DNA of 64,000 nt, taken from Halobacillus dabanensis (lineage in GTDB: Bacteria > Bacillota > Bacilli > Bacillales > Halobacillaceae). Position 1 is the first letter of the stretch. Each line of letters starts with the position of its first letter. The notes beneath the pieces were generated by a model. It saw only the letters and a program-made list of their open reading frames with translations, did no database searches and had not been told where the DNA came from. Of the stretch, positions 53,284-62,753 are shown piece by piece. A program made the translations under genes and the position numbers. The stretch lies in the NCBI RefSeq assembly GCF_900114165.1, contig NZ_FOSB01000004.1, forward strand, positions 291,338 to 355,337, given 5' to 3'.

Positions 53284-54780
53284 ATGAATCATAACCACAC
53301 ATCAACTGACGTCATCCTTATCGGTGCCGGCATCGTTAGTGCGACACTAGCTACGCTTTTGAATAAATTACAACCGGAATGGAACATCACTCTGTTCGAG
53401 AAGCTCGACTCCGCCGGACAAGAAAGTTCAAATGAATGGAATAATGCCGGAACCGGACACGCGGCTCTCTGCGAGCTGAACTATACCCCTGAACAGTCGG
53501 ACGGCTCCCTGAACATCAGCCGGGCGGTGGAAATTAATGAACAATTTCAAGTTTCCAGGCAACTCTGGTCGTACCTTGTCGAGCGGGGTGACCTTCAAAA
53601 TCCCGAGGAGTTCATCCGCCCCTTGCCTCATGTAAGCTTTGTTTACGGAGAAGATCATGTGGAATTCCTGAAAAAGCGGTTTGATGCTCTAGCTAACAAT
53701 CCTCAGTTTCAGGGGATGGAGTTTTCCGATAATCCTGAAAAAATAAAGGAATGGATTCCTTTAATGATGGAGGGCCGCTCCTCCGCAGAACCGATAGCGG
53801 CAACGAAGGTTGATCATGGAACAGATGTTAATTTTGGGGAATTGACACGTCAAATGCTGAACAACTTAGAGCAGCAAGACAATGTAGAGATCCGGTACAA
53901 TCATGCGGTAGATGATATGAAACAAAGGGAGGACGGCTCATGGGAAGTCAAGGTACAAAACCTTGAAAAAGGAACGCTCGAGGAGCATACGTCTTCCTTC
54001 GCCTTTATCGGTGCCGGGGGCAACGCCCTGCCATTACTGCAAAAAACGGGGATCCCCGAAAGCAAACACATAGGAGGATTTCCGATTAGCGGCCAATTTC
54101 TCGTTTGTGATAATCCGGAAGTGGTTGAACAGCACCATTCCAAAGTTTATGGAAAAGAACCAACTGGTACCCCGCCGATGACCGTACCGCACCTGGACCG
54201 TCGCCATATTGAAGGAAAAAATACGCTATTATACGGACCTTTCGCCGGGTTTACGCCAAAATTTTTGAAGACCGGTTCTCCGATGGATCTGTTTGGCTCG
54301 GTGAAGCCGACGAATGTTTTGACGATGCTCGCAGCCGGCGCAAAGAATACATCCCTGCTCAAATATTTGGCGCAGCAGCTGACCATGTCCAAAGAAGATC
54401 GAATGGAAGAACTTCGGAATTTTGTTCCGAACGCTTCAAATGAAGACTGGGACCTGCTTGTAGCTGGACAGCGCGTACAATTGATTGAAGATACAGATGA
54501 GGGCGGACGTGGAGCTCTCCAGTTTGGTACCAAATTGATTCACGCAGAAGACCGTTCCATGGCGGCACTTCTGGGCGAATCACCGGGGGCTTCCGTTTCC
54601 GTTTCGATTATGCTGGAAGTCTTACACAAGTGCTTTCCTGAGTATCAAAAAGCGTGGGAACCAAAGCTCAAAAAAATCATTCCTTCCTACGGCGAGTCGC
54701 TGGAGGATCATCCGGAGCTGCTTGAAAGGGTTCATGATTCTACCTCACGCACCCTTGGTTTGATGGAGCCTGTAAGATAA
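53284..54780 (+). CDS. mqo: Malate:quinone oxidoreductase
   Basis: Mqo oxidises malate to oxaloacetate and passes electrons to the quinone pool at the membrane; it is FAD-dependent. The N-terminal dinucleotide fold [18 protein letters not shown] at residues 9-26, the family blocks [50 protein letters not shown] and [23 protein letters not shown] C-terminal sequence are present over 498 residues, the normal size. AAGGAGG precedes the start. It is a single gene with its own terminator. Confidence 0.95.
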   Translation: MNHNHTSTDVILIGAGIVSATLATLLNKLQPEWNITLFEKLDSAGQESSNEWNNAGTGHAALCELNYTPEQSDGSLNISRAVEINEQFQVSRQLWSYLVERGDLQNPEEFIRPLPHVSFVYGEDHVEFLKKRFDALANNPQFQGMEFSDNPEKIKEWIPLMMEGRSSAEPIAATKVDHGTDVNFGELTRQMLNNLEQQDNVEIRYNHAVDDMKQREDGSWEVKVQNLEKGTLEEHTSSFAFIGAGGNALPLLQKTGIPESKHIGGFPISGQFLVCDNPEVVEQHHSKVYGKEPTGTPPMTVPHLDRRHIEGKNTLLYGPFAGFTPKFLKTGSPMDLFGSVKPTNVLTMLAAGAKNTSLLKYLAQQLTMSKEDRMEELRNFVPNASNEDWDLLVAGQRVQLIEDTDEGGRGALQFGTKLIHAEDRSMAALLGESPGASVSVSIMLEVLHKCFPEYQKAWEPKLKKIIPSYGESLEDHPELLERVHDSTSRTLGLMEPVR

Positions 54781-54816
54781 ACAAAGCAAATCCGCATAAC
54801 GATAGAATGATTAACC

Positions 54817-54861
54817 AACGAAGCATTGAGCCCAAATGGCGCACGATGCTTCGTTTATTTT
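54817..54861 (+). terminator. Terminator of mqo
   Basis: ACGAAGCAT pairs with ATGCTTCGT, extended by GCC/GGC after a mismatch, followed by TTATTTTT. It lies 38 bp after the stop. Confidence 0.8.
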
Positions 54862-55094
54862 TGGTGTCTTAGATTTAGCATATAAGAGCTTTTTAAAATA
54901 CAAAGGAAATATGATTGCTCGCTTAAATAAAATTATTATCATTTGATATTTGAAATGACACGGTTTGAACCGAAAGCCATCGATTTCACCCTCTAACTAC
55001 ATGTAACTTACAAGTATATGCTATTATATTGGAAAAAAATTTGGAAACCACATAACATAGTGAAACGGACGAGATGTGCACTTTATTTGATATA

Positions 55095-55428
55095 TACTCT
55101 TGAGAGGCTTTTTAATAGATGGCAGTCATTTATAATTACATAAGCCGCTAGCCACCAGTCATTTATCCTTGGAAGGTTTGGATGATAATAAAGATAAGCT
55201 AGAAGTGAAACAACCTAACCTATTAGGGTTGAGGGAGAAGCCTCTCTGAGGGTAAAGCGAGTTTAGGGAGAGTTGAGGGGCTAAAAAGTGAGGGAAAGTT
55301 TTTTCAAGTATGGGCGGCATGATGTGATGACGCCCCGAACCCTTTCAAAATAGGGTTTAAGGATAGATTGACGGGATTATGACTGGTTTTAAAAATCGCT
55401 TACTAAATTAAAAAGCCTCTCAAGAGTA
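55095..55428. repeat. 334-bp element with perfect 22-bp inverted ends
   Basis: Bases 55095-55116 and 55407-55428 are exact reverse complements (ACTCTTGAGAGGCTTTTTAAT is the core). The interior is purine-rich around 55220-55310, with many GAGGG runs, and no long ORF. Similar GCCTCTC/GAGAGGC arms form the terminator at 16692, so the ends may derive from, or serve as, terminators. No clear target duplication was seen. Whether it is a MITE or a structured RNA is open. Confidence 0.5.
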
Positions 55429-55528
55429 ATTTTCCGATTCGTGAGGTTTTCTGTGAGGTTTCAAAACCTCACAAGTCAGATACTTTTTAAAGCAAGACCC
55501 AATTTCGGTAATCGTTATGGATGATTTT
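55429..55528. terminator. Hairpin after the 55.5-kb gene
   Basis: TGTGAGGTTT at 55452-55461 pairs with AAACCTCACA at 55464-55473 across two bases. It follows the minus-strand gene and may terminate it, though the T tract is weak. Confidence 0.4.
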
Positions 55529-56044
55529 TTAGTCCCCAGCCTCTTTTTCAAGTTCAATAAACTTGTTAACTGATTCCATATAAGTGGCCAATCCAATTGT
55601 ACTTACTTTTTTACTCTCTGGAAAATCAGCTTTTTCATAATGGTTACCTAACTGCAATAGCATCTGTTTGTCCTCTTTAGAAATGGGTTCCTCAGAATGA
55701 TTTATTTTCTGCACAACTGGTATATACTTCTCATTTAAAATTCTTTCGAAATCAGTTAATGTCTTGGTAACTTCCAGTGTAATTGGTGAATCAACTTCAT
55801 ATAATTGAGTGGCATAAGAGACACCCGAGGTAGCAACAGATAGTCTATGGAGCATCCCAAGCCTCTGACGGGAAAATATAGAATGGTCATCAACACTGAA
55901 TGCTTTCAAGTGTACCGTTTTATCTAAAAAATCCATGTGTTTCTGTTCAATAATTGACGCTTGTTGCTGCCACTTATAGAAAAACAACACATTTCCCAAA
56001 AGAGATATAACTAACAAACTAATTATAATTTTACGCTTACTCAT
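55529..56044 (-). CDS. Membrane-anchored protein of unknown function
   Basis: A 171-residue protein with one N-terminal hydrophobic segment (IIISLLVISLLGNVLFFYKW, about residues 6-25) and no lipobox, so it is probably a signal anchor with the rest outside. The outer part is mostly helical and charged, with Lys and Glu pairs but no Cys and no recognised motif. ATG 56044 is favoured over 56047 because of the AGGAGG spacing. It lies downstream of the ATP-grasp/chemoreceptor pair in the same direction but behind a terminator, so a link is uncertain. Confidence 0.6.
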   Translation of the reverse strand: MSKRKIIISLLVISLLGNVLFFYKWQQQASIIEQKHMDFLDKTVHLKAFSVDDHSIFSRQRLGMLHRLSVATSGVSYATQLYEVDSPITLEVTKTLTDFERILNEKYIPVVQKINHSEEPISKEDKQMLLQLGNHYEKADFPESKKVSTIGLATYMESVNKFIELEKEAGD

Positions 56045-56091
56045 CATTACCTCCTACATACATCGCATTATTTCATCCCTCGTTACTTTTC

Positions 56092-56115
56092 TTGTGACTT
56101 TTAAAAAGTCACATT
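56092..56115. other. Perfect palindrome TGTGACTTTT/AAAAGTCACA
   Basis: A ten-base inverted repeat with a two-base centre lies 50 bp upstream of the membrane-anchored gene. It could be an operator or a weak terminator. The remaining gap 56116-56260 shows no gene. Confidence 0.35.
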
Positions 56116-56258
56116 CTCCTTGATGAATTGGTTTGAATTCCGGCACAAAAAGACCAACAGCTTAGAAGGCTATTGGAGTGGGTATGATTGTACATGATAA
56201 ACTAATGCAGAACACTATTAAATCAATGTTCTTTAGGGTTGTATGGCTAAGACAAATA

Positions 56259-56291
56259 AAAAGGGGGGCAATAATAATGAAATTATGCCCC
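56259..56291 (-). terminator. Terminator of the ATP-grasp/chemoreceptor operon
   Basis: On the minus strand GGGGCAATAAT-like arms (GGGGCATAAT with ATTATTGCCCC) enclose a small loop and are followed by CCTTTTTATTTG. It is 100 bp after the chemoreceptor stop. Confidence 0.75.
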
Positions 56292-56392
56292 ACTTTCTGC
56301 CCCAATAATAGATAAAATATTAAATTCAAGTTTCTACATTATAATGTAGTCTCATTTAAATAAAGCAATTAACCATGTCGCCCTTAACAAAT

Positions 56393-58096
56393 CTATATCA
56401 TAAACTTACGGACTTGCTTATTTAAGTCATCCGCTAATTCCGACAACTGGCTTGCGCTATTAGAAACCTCTTCCATGGAGCTAATGCTTTGTTGCGTAGA
56501 AGCTGCAACCTGTTGGACTCCAGCTGCCGCCTCTTCAGATACAGAGGCGATTTCTTCAATGGAAGTATCCATCTTCTGACTATCGTTTGCAATATCGGTT
56601 AAGTGTGACGCAATTCCTTGTATACGTCCAGCCATCTCACTTACAGAAGAATGAATTGAATTAAAGGTCCTGCCTGTTTCCTCAATTTGTTTAGAACCTT
56701 GTTCCACTTCCATATAACCTGCATCTAGGCTATCCGCAACAAGACTTGATTCAGTTTTAATCTTATCAACAATTGATGTTATATCAACAATTGAATGGGA
56801 TACTTGCTCTGCTAATTTACGGACTTCATCTGCTACTACAGCAAAACCTTTCCCATGTTCGCCAGCTCTTGCTGCTTCAATAGCTGCATTTAAAGATAGC
56901 AAATTGGTTTGATCCGCAATATTTTCAATTACTTGGACAAGCTTAGTTATTTCTTGTGATTGTTGATCTAATCCGCGTACCTTACCAACTGACTCTTTAA
57001 CAATCATATTAATAGTGTTCATTTGATGAACTGATTCTTGCATCATACTTTGACCTTCATCTGACATTGCAAGAACCTCTTTAGAAGTAGAAGAAATACT
57101 TTTTCCGTTCTCATTAGCTTCTTCAATTTTACGAGCAAAACCTTTCATTATTTCAGATAAATCCGTCGAACTATCTGCCTGAGCCTCAGCTCCTGAAGAA
57201 ATTTCTTGCATTGTAGAAGCTACCTGCTGGTTTCCTTCTCTTACTTCGTTTGCTGATTGTGTCAATTCTTCTCCCTGAGCCGTTACCTGATTAGATGAAT
57301 CAAGTACTCCTCCCACTAACGATTTTAGGTTATCTTTCATTTTATTTATTGAATCTGCGAGTTGGCCAATCTCATCTTTGCGATCCACTTGGACTTGTGC
57401 AGTTAAATCCCCATCACTTACCCTGTTAATTGATTTCAACAAGGATGTGACAGTTCGGTTCAATTTATTCCCGTATAAATACGCTAATAAAGCTCCTAAA
57501 ATTAAGGCAACTACTAAAAATGCAATAAGAAAGAAGTTAATGTTCCTTTGTAAATCAGTCACAAATTGAGTACTCATATCCACTCCAACAATAGCTTCTG
57601 AGTTTTCCATGGGTATAAAAATAGATTTATGTACTCCCCACTCGTCCTCATATATTGAGGTGACTACTACCTCATCATTGTTAAAGGCTTGATTTTGCTC
57701 ATCAGTAAAAGGAGACTCAATCATAACGTCTTCACTTCCATTCAAGCCCACGATGTAATCGGTGTCCGCTTTCTTCGTCAAAATATATGCATATTCGAGA
57801 CGTTCTTCCCCTTCCATAAATGCGTCTAAGGAATTGATTATACCTGATGGGTTAGCTTCGGGGTTGTTAATGACTTCATTAACCTCCTCTACATCGATTG
57901 AACGGACCAGTTCCTCACCGTTTGTTTGAAGAATTTGTTCAAACTGAGGAAGCACATAATCATTAATAATATGTGAGGAAAGGATTTTAACAAAGACAAA
58001 TACCAATACACCTAAGATTATAATAGGCGTGATAAAGTTTAGAAATAATTGAGATTTAAGGGATTTATTTGGGTTAAGTTCTTTTACTTTATTCAT
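56393..58096 (-). CDS. Methyl-accepting chemotaxis protein
   Basis: A 567-residue chemoreceptor. Two membrane helices (about 17-40 and 186-208) enclose an extracellular sensing domain of about 145 residues of the Cache-like kind, with [19 protein letters not shown] (core [15 protein letters not shown]) as the PAS-like core. A HAMP domain follows, then the signalling coiled coil with the conserved tip [33 protein letters not shown] (core [20 protein letters not shown]). It begins on the ATGA overlap with the upstream ATP-grasp gene. The ligand is unknown. Confidence 0.9.
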   Translation of the reverse strand: MNKVKELNPNKSLKSQLFLNFITPIIILGVLVFVFVKILSSHIINDYVLPQFEQILQTNGEELVRSIDVEEVNEVINNPEANPSGIINSLDAFMEGEERLEYAYILTKKADTDYIVGLNGSEDVMIESPFTDEQNQAFNNDEVVVTSIYEDEWGVHKSIFIPMENSEAIVGVDMSTQFVTDLQRNINFFLIAFLVVALILGALLAYLYGNKLNRTVTSLLKSINRVSDGDLTAQVQVDRKDEIGQLADSINKMKDNLKSLVGGVLDSSNQVTAQGEELTQSANEVREGNQQVASTMQEISSGAEAQADSSTDLSEIMKGFARKIEEANENGKSISSTSKEVLAMSDEGQSMMQESVHQMNTINMIVKESVGKVRGLDQQSQEITKLVQVIENIADQTNLLSLNAAIEAARAGEHGKGFAVVADEVRKLAEQVSHSIVDITSIVDKIKTESSLVADSLDAGYMEVEQGSKQIEETGRTFNSIHSSVSEMAGRIQGIASHLTDIANDSQKMDTSIEEIASVSEEAAAGVQQVAASTQQSISSMEEVSNSASQLSELADDLNKQVRKFMI

Positions 58097-59220
58097 TTGA
58101 CTGCCTCTTTCACTTTTTTTAAATTAATATATGATGATAAGTCAAGCTGCAAAAGACGATCAATTTCTTCTATATTTCTTGCTTTGAAAAAAATAACTGC
58201 AAACGTGCGATCAGTTGTTGATTCAATTTCACGGTATTCAAGCACTTCACTGAACTCTTTTTCTAATGATGTATGATTGATACTCTCTACAAGATTAATA
58301 CTTATATTATTTGGTATTTCCGCACAGAAGAAACCATATAAAGATTGATCGGGTCGGTTAATAATAGGTTCCCATTCAGGCTTAGCATCTAAGAAATAGC
58401 TTTCAGAAGCGTTTATATTAAAAGCATGATAACTAACATCAGTTGTGCCTACACCAGCAAAACGAAGTGGATTCATCTCGATTGGCACAATTCCTTTGCG
58501 CGTCCTGCGCACCTCTATATGAAATGGATAGTTTTTTAATGTAATTTCTTCATTTAATTTCTGAAGGTATTCTAAAGCTTGACCTTGCACTTCCTTTATA
58601 ATTTCACTTGATGTGTAATAAATACGGTCTGATGTATCCTTATCATTGGCGAAACGCCTTTTGAGGATGTTTAGGATTACAGGTATACCTCTATTATCGA
58701 AATAACAGTCTAATGCATATTCGTCCCCTTCTATCCATTCTTCTATAATAATTTGGTCACTATCAACGACCGTGTCAGAATAAATATTTTTAGCTAATAA
58801 GATGTCACAGTATAGGTCTTGAACAGCTTGCACCCAATCATTTTCCTCTTTTACTATGTAAACTCCTACACTCCCATATCCCTTATTTGGCTTAATTACA
58901 ACTGGATATGGAATCGACTCCTTATTCACCTTCAGTAATTCTTCTATACTAAATAACCTGTAAAAAAAATCTTCATTAAGAGATGAAGAGATTTTCCTGA
59001 ATTCGGCTTTATTTTTAACTAACTTTGAAGCTCTAACATTAGGGTGATTAGAATCATTCTTTTCCAGGAGGTCTAGACAGTCTTCCGAGGTGGTTAACAT
59101 CTTTGAATTGACCTTAAGGTTTAGAGGACGCTCATCATTTAAATAATATATGGGAATGTGATTCGACAAGGCCGTTTGAACCAGGACTGGGGAAACAATT
59201 TTCCCATCAGTTATAAGCAT
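58093..59220 (-). CDS. ATP-grasp family ligase of unknown substrate
   Basis: A 375-residue ATP-grasp enzyme. The N-terminal part resembles a pre-ATP-grasp domain ([19 protein letters not shown]). The ATP-binding lysine lies in [19 protein letters not shown] near residue 115-120; [17 protein letters not shown] and the metal-binding [23 protein letters not shown] (core [14 protein letters not shown], with Glu and Asn ligands) complete the site. These enzymes join a carboxylate to an amine or thiol through an acyl phosphate. The substrate cannot be deduced. It overlaps the chemoreceptor start by four bases, so the two proteins are made together. GGAGG precedes the ATG. Confidence 0.75.
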   Translation of the reverse strand: MLITDGKIVSPVLVQTALSNHIPIYYLNDERPLNLKVNSKMLTTSEDCLDLLEKNDSNHPNVRASKLVKNKAEFRKISSSLNEDFFYRLFSIEELLKVNKESIPYPVVIKPNKGYGSVGVYIVKEENDWVQAVQDLYCDILLAKNIYSDTVVDSDQIIIEEWIEGDEYALDCYFDNRGIPVILNILKRRFANDKDTSDRIYYTSSEIIKEVQGQALEYLQKLNEEITLKNYPFHIEVRRTRKGIVPIEMNPLRFAGVGTTDVSYHAFNINASESYFLDAKPEWEPIINRPDQSLYGFFCAEIPNNISINLVESINHTSLEKEFSEVLEYREIESTTDRTFAVIFFKARNIEEIDRLLQLDLSSYINLKKVKEAVK

Positions 59221-59600
59221 ATAGTATTACCTCCAAAATAGTTATAGTGCTAAAACTTATTAGCACTCTCTATATATCGGAAGCCTTCCTCTCATTTTTA
59301 GGGTGTAATTTAAGCAATATTCATTTGAGTAAAAAAGACCTAAAAATGTTCAAAATAATTCCATGTTAAAAAATTTAGTAATTGTAATTGTTTTTTTGAA
59401 AGAGTAGTTAAGTATAAATGAAAGAAGATTATTAATGTGTACCGGTCTCATATATGTAAATGGGAACAACCTAAAGTGAAGGTACTGTCACTGAAAGTGT
59501 AACTAAAGCATTTGGTGACCTTACTTTTTACTTAAAACGAATGTTTTTTGGGAATGCACCTTAAATAAAAGCTGAGGCTAATCCACAAAATGTAAACCTA
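59221..59600. other. Gene-poor stretch ahead of the ATP-grasp gene
   Basis: It should hold the ATP-grasp operon promoter. A short plus-strand open piece (SVTKAFGDLTFYLKRMFFG, around 59490-59560) looks protein-like but has no start and is probably a relic. Nothing else is recognised. Confidence 0.3.
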
Positions 59601-59638
59601 CAAGCAGCCTATACAACTCGGACTGGCTGCCTGTTTTT
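59601..59638 (+). terminator. Hairpin with T tail on the plus strand
   Basis: CAAGCAGCC pairs with GGCTGCCTG across 15 bases and is followed by TTTTTAC. No intact plus-strand gene ends here, so it may belong to a lost gene or act on the yolD side. Confidence 0.5.
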
Positions 59639-59704
59639 ACTACAAAACCTTAACCTCAAATATGTCATCGAACTCAATAGTTGTAGTCAGCTTATCACAC
59701 AGGT

Positions 59705-59980
59705 CTATGCATCGCCCTTACGAGTATTAGGATCTATGGAGTCGATTTTCACTTTTATGTAACTAAAATCAAATCCATTGTGGTACTGAATGTTGATGGT
59801 AAGGTCATCTTTAATAGCTAATTTCAATGCAAATTCTATCTCTTCAGCTTTTTGCTTATCCAGTATAGGTTTTTCTATACGTTCATCTTCTTTCCAGACT
59901 TGCTTGATCATCTCCACGTGTTCAGGAAGCATTAATGAAGTCCATTAAATTGTTCCTCGATCACGATTCCGATTATCCAT
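59705..59980 (-). pseudogene. yolD: YolD-like protein with an early nonsense codon
   Basis: From ATG 59980 the frame reads MDNRNRDRGTI, then TAA at 59945-59947, then WTSLMLPEHVEMIKQVWKED in the same frame and on to the normal end with LTINIQYHNGFDFSYIKVKI (core QYHNGFDFSYIKVKI). YolD-family proteins begin RDRGxIKWTSLMLPEH, so the TAA replaces a Lys codon (AAA to TAA). A remnant could start at ATG 59932. The ATG at 59980 overlaps the end of the upstream WYL-like gene. YolD usually accompanies a Y-family polymerase, which is not seen intact. Confidence 0.75.
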
Positions 59981-60197
59981 TGACGACATCTTTCCTTTCT
60001 TTGTACGGGTATACCGACATTATTCCATTTTTTCGGAATGAACGTACTCTCATTCGATTGTAACAATAAGCAAGAACATGATTTTCACGTACTTCTACAA
60101 CACGCATTCTTCGCTTACTCATGCTCCCTCTCCCATCTACATAGATCATTTCAAGATGTTCTTTAGTATCTACTGCTCGATTCAATGCTCCATTCAT
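59973..60197 (-). CDS. Small WYL-like protein of the yolD unit
   Basis: A 74-residue protein: ALNRAVDTKEHLEMIYVDGRG near the start and RRMRVVEVRENHVLAYCYNR followed by RVRSFRKNGIMSVYPY. This compact beta-rich pattern resembles the short WYL-domain proteins next to yolD in Bacilli. It seems intact and has GAGG-type ribosome sequence upstream. Its stop overlaps the yolD start. No activity is known. Confidence 0.6.
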   Translation of the reverse strand: MNGALNRAVDTKEHLEMIYVDGRGSMSKRRMRVVEVRENHVLAYCYNRMRVRSFRKNGIMSVYPYKERKDVVNG

Positions 60198-60307
60198 TTA
60201 TCGTCACTCCTCTTTTCATATGAGGGGTGGATAGGCTACGCTTGATTGGACAGTTTCGTTAAGGTCCGGTACACTTTACTAAATATTTCAGTCGGGGAGA
60301 GCGGACC

Positions 60308-60591
60308 ATGACCAAAAGAAACCGTCGTACGTTTACGGAAGAATTTAAGAAACAGATTGTGTAACTTTATGAGAATGGTAAATCTAGAAAAGAGATTATC
60401 AAAGAGTATGAATTGCGTCCTCTTCTTTTGACCGATGGATTAGTCAGTATTGGCAATCCGGTTCATTTAAAGAAGAAGATAATCGCACACCTGAACAAAA
60501 AGAACTCATCCAGTTACGTAAAGAGAACCAGCGACTGAACATGGAAAACGACATTTTAAAGCAAGCGGCGCTGATCATGGGACGAAAGTAA
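60308..60591 (+). pseudogene. IS3-family orfA with a nonsense codon and a frameshift
   Basis: The frame begins MTKRNRRTFTEEFKKQIV, then TAA (60362-60364) where CAA for Gln is expected, and continues LYENGKSRKEIIKEYEL. One base is lost near 60417, after which SSSFDRWISQYWQSGSFKEE and ELIQLRKENQRLNMENDILK follow to a stop at 60591. These are the HTH and leucine-zipper parts of the IS3 OrfA DNA-binding protein. Confidence 0.8.
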
Positions 60592-60593
60592 GT

Positions 60594-61433
60594 GTGATTC
60601 AGAACTACTGTCACAAATACTCGGTATCAGCAATGTGTGCCGTCCTTCAACTTCCAAAAAGTACGTTTTACTATGAAGCATCAGACAAAGACACATCTGA
60701 AGAAGAAGAGATAACCACTCTTATAGTCGAGATTTTTCATGAAATTCGGCAGAACTATGGAACCCGAAAAATCAAGCACGAGCTATATAAGAAGGGCTTT
60801 CAAGTTTCTCGTCGTAGGATTGGTCGAATTATGGAAGAACAGGGGCTTGTCTCTAAATATACCGTGGCACAATACAAGCCGGTGAAAAGCCCGTGTAACG
60901 AGTCGGAACAGGGAAACACGTTGAATCGTCAATTCTCTCAAGACCAGGCTCGTAAAGTTGTGGTGAGCGACCTGACCTACGTACGAGTCCGTTCGAAATG
61001 GCATTATATTTGTACGATTCTGGATCTGTATAACCGTGAAATTATCGGTTACAGTTCTGGTCCTCAAAAAGATGCCCGTTTGGTTCAGAAAGCTTTTGCC
61101 TCTATCAATGGAAATTTACGTGATTTAGAACTTTTCCATACCGATCGTGGAAGTGAGTTTAAGAATCAAGCCATTGAAGAGTTACTAGAAACCTTTAACA
61201 TTGACCGGTCTTTGAGTATGAAAGACTGCCCTTATGACAACGCGGTCGCTGAAGCTACATATAAAGTGATTAAAACAGAGTTTGTTTATGGAGAAACTTT
61301 CGCAACCCAAGAACAATTAAACCTGTCTTTATTTGACTATGTCCACTGGTACAACCATATCCGTATTCACGGAAGTTTAGGCTATTCGAGCCCTATTGAG
61401 TTTAAAAAGAAGCACCTTAACAAAGTTGTCTAG
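60594..61433 (+). CDS. IS3-family transposase OrfB (DDE integrase)
   Basis: A 279-residue integrase-core protein that appears intact. HTH_21 region at the start (TTLIVEIFHEIRQNYGTRKI), then rve core with the catalytic residues in VVSDLTYVRV (Asp), ELFHTDRGSEF (Asp) and NAVAEATYKVIKTEF (Glu), the D-D-35-E layout. It starts GTG just after the orfA stop. Normally it is made as an OrfAB fusion by frameshifting; with orfA broken that fusion is not possible. Confidence 0.9.
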   Translation: MIQNYCHKYSVSAMCAVLQLPKSTFYYEASDKDTSEEEEITTLIVEIFHEIRQNYGTRKIKHELYKKGFQVSRRRIGRIMEEQGLVSKYTVAQYKPVKSPCNESEQGNTLNRQFSQDQARKVVVSDLTYVRVRSKWHYICTILDLYNREIIGYSSGPQKDARLVQKAFASINGNLRDLELFHTDRGSEFKNQAIEELLETFNIDRSLSMKDCPYDNAVAEATYKVIKTEFVYGETFATQEQLNLSLFDYVHWYNHIRIHGSLGYSSPIEFKKKHLNKVV

Positions 61434-61596
61434 TTCTGTGTTGACAATCCAGGGGCCAGAACAACATTAGGCAAAGAATATAACGGTGTACCGGGGGTTC
61501 TGGATTAGTGACATCCAGAATAGCCATTGAAGGGCGGTAACGTTCTTGAAGATCTATATTTTGTAATCGATAAAAATCTTCTACATTATTAAGTGT
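61433..61596 (-). other. Open in-frame extension beyond the stop of the unknown gene, cut by the IS
   Basis: Directly after the TAA at 61597-61599 the frame reads NNVEDFYRLQNIDLQERYRP and MAILDVTNPEPPVHRYILCL and is then interrupted at the IS edge. It looks like real protein sequence. It could be the lost C-terminal half of the unknown gene or a separate relic. I do not recognise the family. Confidence 0.4.
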
Positions 61597-62076
61597 TTAG
61601 ATAAACTTTTGGTTTAAAGCCCAATATTCTTCCTTGAGTGTTCGTTTTGAAGTTCTTCCCTTGATTTGGTAGGCAGAATTTTGAAAGCTTTCATGCTGAT
61701 CAAGCAAAAAATAATCAGTTAGTAACTCGGGTTCTACTACCATCGCTTTTGTTTCTTCCAATAATATTAAACATAGTTTCATGTCTCCTACGTTTTCCTC
61801 CGATAGTGCAATAAGATGTTTCAAATGTGATTGAGAAACTCCTCTAACTACTCCTTCTTTTCTTAACCTTTTAGAGGCCTCAATTGCCATTTTCTTAGAA
61901 AGAAATAAGGGGATAACATTACCCTCCATTCTAATATAATTACCGTTCACACCTTGTTCATAACCTGAATCTTTCTCCATAATTGTCCAGAATGGTTCCC
62001 CCATGACAGACTCGTCAGGTAATAGTTCAAAAAGAGATTCTATCGTTTTCTCTATCCATTCATCTCTATTTTTCAT
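61597..62076 (-). CDS. Protein of unknown function, possibly truncated
   Basis: A 159-residue soluble protein, acidic and Met/Leu-rich, with GYEQGVNGNYIRMEGNVIPL and LCLILLEETKAMVVEPELLT as its clearest blocks. No signal, membrane segment or known motif is recognised. After its TAA the same frame stays open for 50 codons (see next entry), so the present stop may be a recent truncation. Confidence 0.5.
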   Translation of the reverse strand: MKNRDEWIEKTIESLFELLPDESVMGEPFWTIMEKDSGYEQGVNGNYIRMEGNVIPLFLSKKMAIEASKRLRKEGVVRGVSQSHLKHLIALSEENVGDMKLCLILLEETKAMVVEPELLTDYFLLDQHESFQNSAYQIKGRTSKRTLKEEYWALNQKFI

Positions 62077-62200
62077 AAATATGTTTCCCCTTTCATATAT
62101 ACAATAATTTACAGTTTTAAATTTGACTGTTTCTAAGATCAGACAAGTGAACAGGTTATGTAGTGTTTACTGCTTTCCTATCCCTAATATGCAGTTTTGA

Positions 62201-62353
62201 TTAAATGGCCCTGTATAAATTCAATAGCTGATCCGGCTCTTGACTACATTTAACAGCCTCTTTACTTGTGAACCCCTTGTCTAAAGCTAACTTATTCATT
62301 TTCTGTCTTTTTTTACCTATACACTGCAATAGCCTTTATTCCACCTTCTTCAA
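62201..62353 (-). pseudogene. Spo0E-family phosphatase relic
   Basis: From TTG 62353, behind AAGGAGG, the frame reads MKKVE, a TAA at 62336-62338, then LLQCIGKKRQKMNKLALDKG and FTSKEAVKCSQEPDQLLNLY. The SQELD signature that Spo0E proteins use to contact phosphorylated Spo0A appears as SQEPD. The full length of 50 codons fits. The nonsense codon and the Leu-to-Pro change in the motif both indicate loss of function; a shorter product from TTG 62329 cannot be excluded. Confidence 0.7.
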
Positions 62354-62438
62354 AAATATAAAATCCTCCTTTTTTATTGAGATATCATGAGATTTATTAT
62401 GGAGGGATTTAGTTTTATTTGAAATATCTTAGACAAGA

Positions 62439-62452
62439 CTAGTCATGACTAG
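62439..62452. other. Perfect 14-bp palindrome CTAGTCATGACTAG
   Basis: A fully symmetric sequence in an otherwise gene-free stretch (62354-62753). It could be a protein site; no gene start lies near it. Confidence 0.25.
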
Positions 62453-62753
62453 ACAAAATCAGATTAGAAAAAGTCTCGAAAATACAAAAAAAGTAAAGAG
62501 GAATTAAACCTAAATGAAATAATAAAATTGGATCGGTCTAGCTCTTCACGATGATCTGCTTTCATTTATGTGAGCTTAATTTTGTGAACTTCGACTCTTT
62601 CGGTATGGTCATGCTTGGAGCACACAAAGGGTATGATGATTGACAAATTAATTTAAAGAGCATAAAAATTGAGCCCCACAAGGCATCAGATTTGAGTGAG
62701 TACTAGATACTCCTCTTCCAAAATTTCGATGCAATGTAGGGCTCTTCTCGTAA

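Larger units (their letters stand above)
60247..61433 (+). mobile_element. IS3-family (IS150-like) insertion sequence
   Basis: The two-gene element has orfA and orfB in the usual overlapping order. Ends are imperfect: TGGACAGTTTCGTTAAGGT on the left resembles the reverse complement of the right end TAGACAACTTTGTTAAGGT, which includes the orfB stop. A second copy of the right end at 52788 matches for about 20 more bases past the stop, so the true right end may be near 61455. No target duplication is clear. orfA is broken, so the copy cannot move on its own by the normal frameshift route. Confidence 0.75.

Noticed and set aside
60247..61433. IS target-site duplication
   Set aside because: The bases next to both candidate ends do not match, and the exact ends are uncertain.
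62431..62480. Possible CRISPR-like or att repeat around the AGAC/GACTAG sequences
   Set aside because: Only one palindrome and no repeated spacer arrangement is present.
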